Source: Piezodorus guildinii
Taxonomy: Eukaryota > Arthropoda > Insecta > Hemiptera > Pentatomidae
DNA length: 64,000 nt
NCBI GenBank assembly: GCA_023052935.1
Contig: CM041295.1
Coordinates: forward strand, 162,922,366 to 162,986,365
Direction of reading: 5' to 3'
The notes under the pieces: generated by a model
What the model saw: only the letters and a program-made list of their open reading frames with translations
Database searches by the model: none
What the model was told of the DNA's origin: nothing
Position numbers and translations under genes: made by a program
Part shown: piece after piece, positions 63,090 to 64,000 of the stretch
How positions within the stretch are numbered: the first letter of the stretch is position 1
Layout of the letters: each line of letters starts with the position of its first letter

Positions 63090-64000
63090 ACAATAGTTCA
63101 TATATGAAATATTGAGACTGCTGGCCATTGTGGAGCCATCCATCTGTTGGTCAAACAAGTCATGGATTAATGTAGGCGTCATCTGGAACCACTTGAAGAC
63201 ACGCTTCAGTTTTTATTCTACGGAAACGAAATTTCTCAAAGAGCTTCTAAATCAGTGTCACCCCCAAGCTTTGTCGGTTTGAGACCCTCCTCACAATGAT
63301 GACAAAAGGTTGTGGGGGCGGCGCTTCGACCTCAAAAGCTTCCGAACATGAGCGTTGACAAAAACCTAGCCCAGGTAGACCCAATGACACCATAAATTTA
63401 AAAGCCGCTAAACAAACGGCTCATCATTACGCTCTAAGGTACTTAGTTTCTTTCTTTTTTTTTTTCCTTTTTTCATTTGTCAGGATTTACATTACAAGAT
63501 ATAAAAATGATATTGACGGTTGATTCAAACATTGAAAACTTGCAACAAACGAAGTTCACTTACCTTACTAGTCAAAATAAACTTCGGAATTTTTAAGAAA
63601 ATTGGATTTTTTTTTTTCGTGTAATTCATACATGGCGTTTTTATATAAATAAATAGTCATTACCATCTCTAACAATTAACAAAGTGGGGGTTTTATCTCA
63701 TACAAAAGACATCCCTAACTATTTCATGCTTCTAATTATGCTGAAAAATTAAAGAATAATGATAATTTTAAATCAGAACAAGGACATGAAATAGAAGTAT
63801 ATCAGGGTGCCTTAAATCGTTTATTTCTGTTGAAACTCAACCCGGGTTTGATTAGTTTCTTGATCCCAATATATTCCTAATATATTTCATACTTAGTATA
63901 TTAGGCAAGTGAAATTAAAAAAAAAAAAAAAATCATTGAATGTGTTCTGTTTATTGATGCTACTACAAACCTCTGAGTTGACCACGATCAATACTTTATG
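63090..64000. other. Spacer to window end, no gene recognised
   Basis: 63110-63440 is less AT-rich, but I find no open frame or known motif on either strand. The remainder is AT-rich with short T- and A-runs. Confidence 0.35.

Overview
The window looks like repeat-dense intergenic DNA of an animal, most likely an arthropod. It is very AT-rich and has many (TA)n, tetranucleotide and poly-T/poly-A tracts. Its mobile elements include Jockey-type LINEs with X-element-like Gag proteins, other LINE fragments, Penelope-like (PLE) remnants, mariner and hAT relics, tRNA-headed SINEs, foldback elements and one solo LTR. I see no convincing host protein gene, tRNA or rRNA. I cannot name the species from sequence alone. 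Everything below comes from reading; no database search was run.

Layout. 0-6 kb: an open LINE gag ORF running off the left edge (minus), a hAT-type element split by a 5'-truncated Jockey-like LINE ('LINE-B'), and two more LINE pseudogenes. 6.1-8.4 kb: a SINE ('S2'), a 1.9-kb inverted-repeat foldback element and a 21-bp minisatellite. 8.4-12.6 kb: copies of a frequent dispersed repeat ('family X'), one split by a SINE ('S1') that carries an internal inversion, a 27-bp minisatellite and a mariner deletion derivative. 12.6-14.9 kb: a ~73-bp satellite array. 15-20 kb: LINE tails, a hairpin MITE ('M1') and a hAT element with an 8-bp target duplication. 21-23.4 kb: a PLE fragment encoding a GIY-YIG endonuclease, then hammerhead-ribozyme-like motifs in both orientations. 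23.4-27.7 kb: microsatellites and LINE-B. 27.9-32.3 kb: LINE-C (CR1/Jockey-like) and another hAT element.

The right half holds three copies of LINE-D, a Jockey-clade element with ORF1 (Gag with zinc knuckles) and ORF2 (endonuclease plus reverse transcriptase). Copy 1 (minus, 32.4-37.2 kb) and copy 2 (plus, 45.9-50.5 kb) are essentially full length with 11-bp and 9-bp target-site duplications. Copy 3 (58.3-60.8 kb) loses its 3' half at a (TA)n tract. In all three the ORF1 stop abuts the ORF2 start as TAAATG. Between copies 1 and 2 lies a ~2.9-kb terminal-inverted-repeat element (38.95-41.81 kb) with a broken, poorly understood gene, itself interrupted by a solo LTR and an M1 MITE. Next comes a mariner element (42.3-42.96 kb) into which two tandem hammerhead-like PLE units were inserted. 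The right end (56-62 kb) has a 1.1-kb foldback element, another hammerhead-like motif, and a nested palindrome whose inner hairpin loop is itself hammerhead-like.

No genes work together here in a pathway sense. The organisation is a record of nested insertions. Several relative ages can be read directly: S1 inside family X, S2 inside hAT, the LTR inside the TIR element, LINE-D and LINE-G inside a mariner-type repeat, and PLE units inside mariner.
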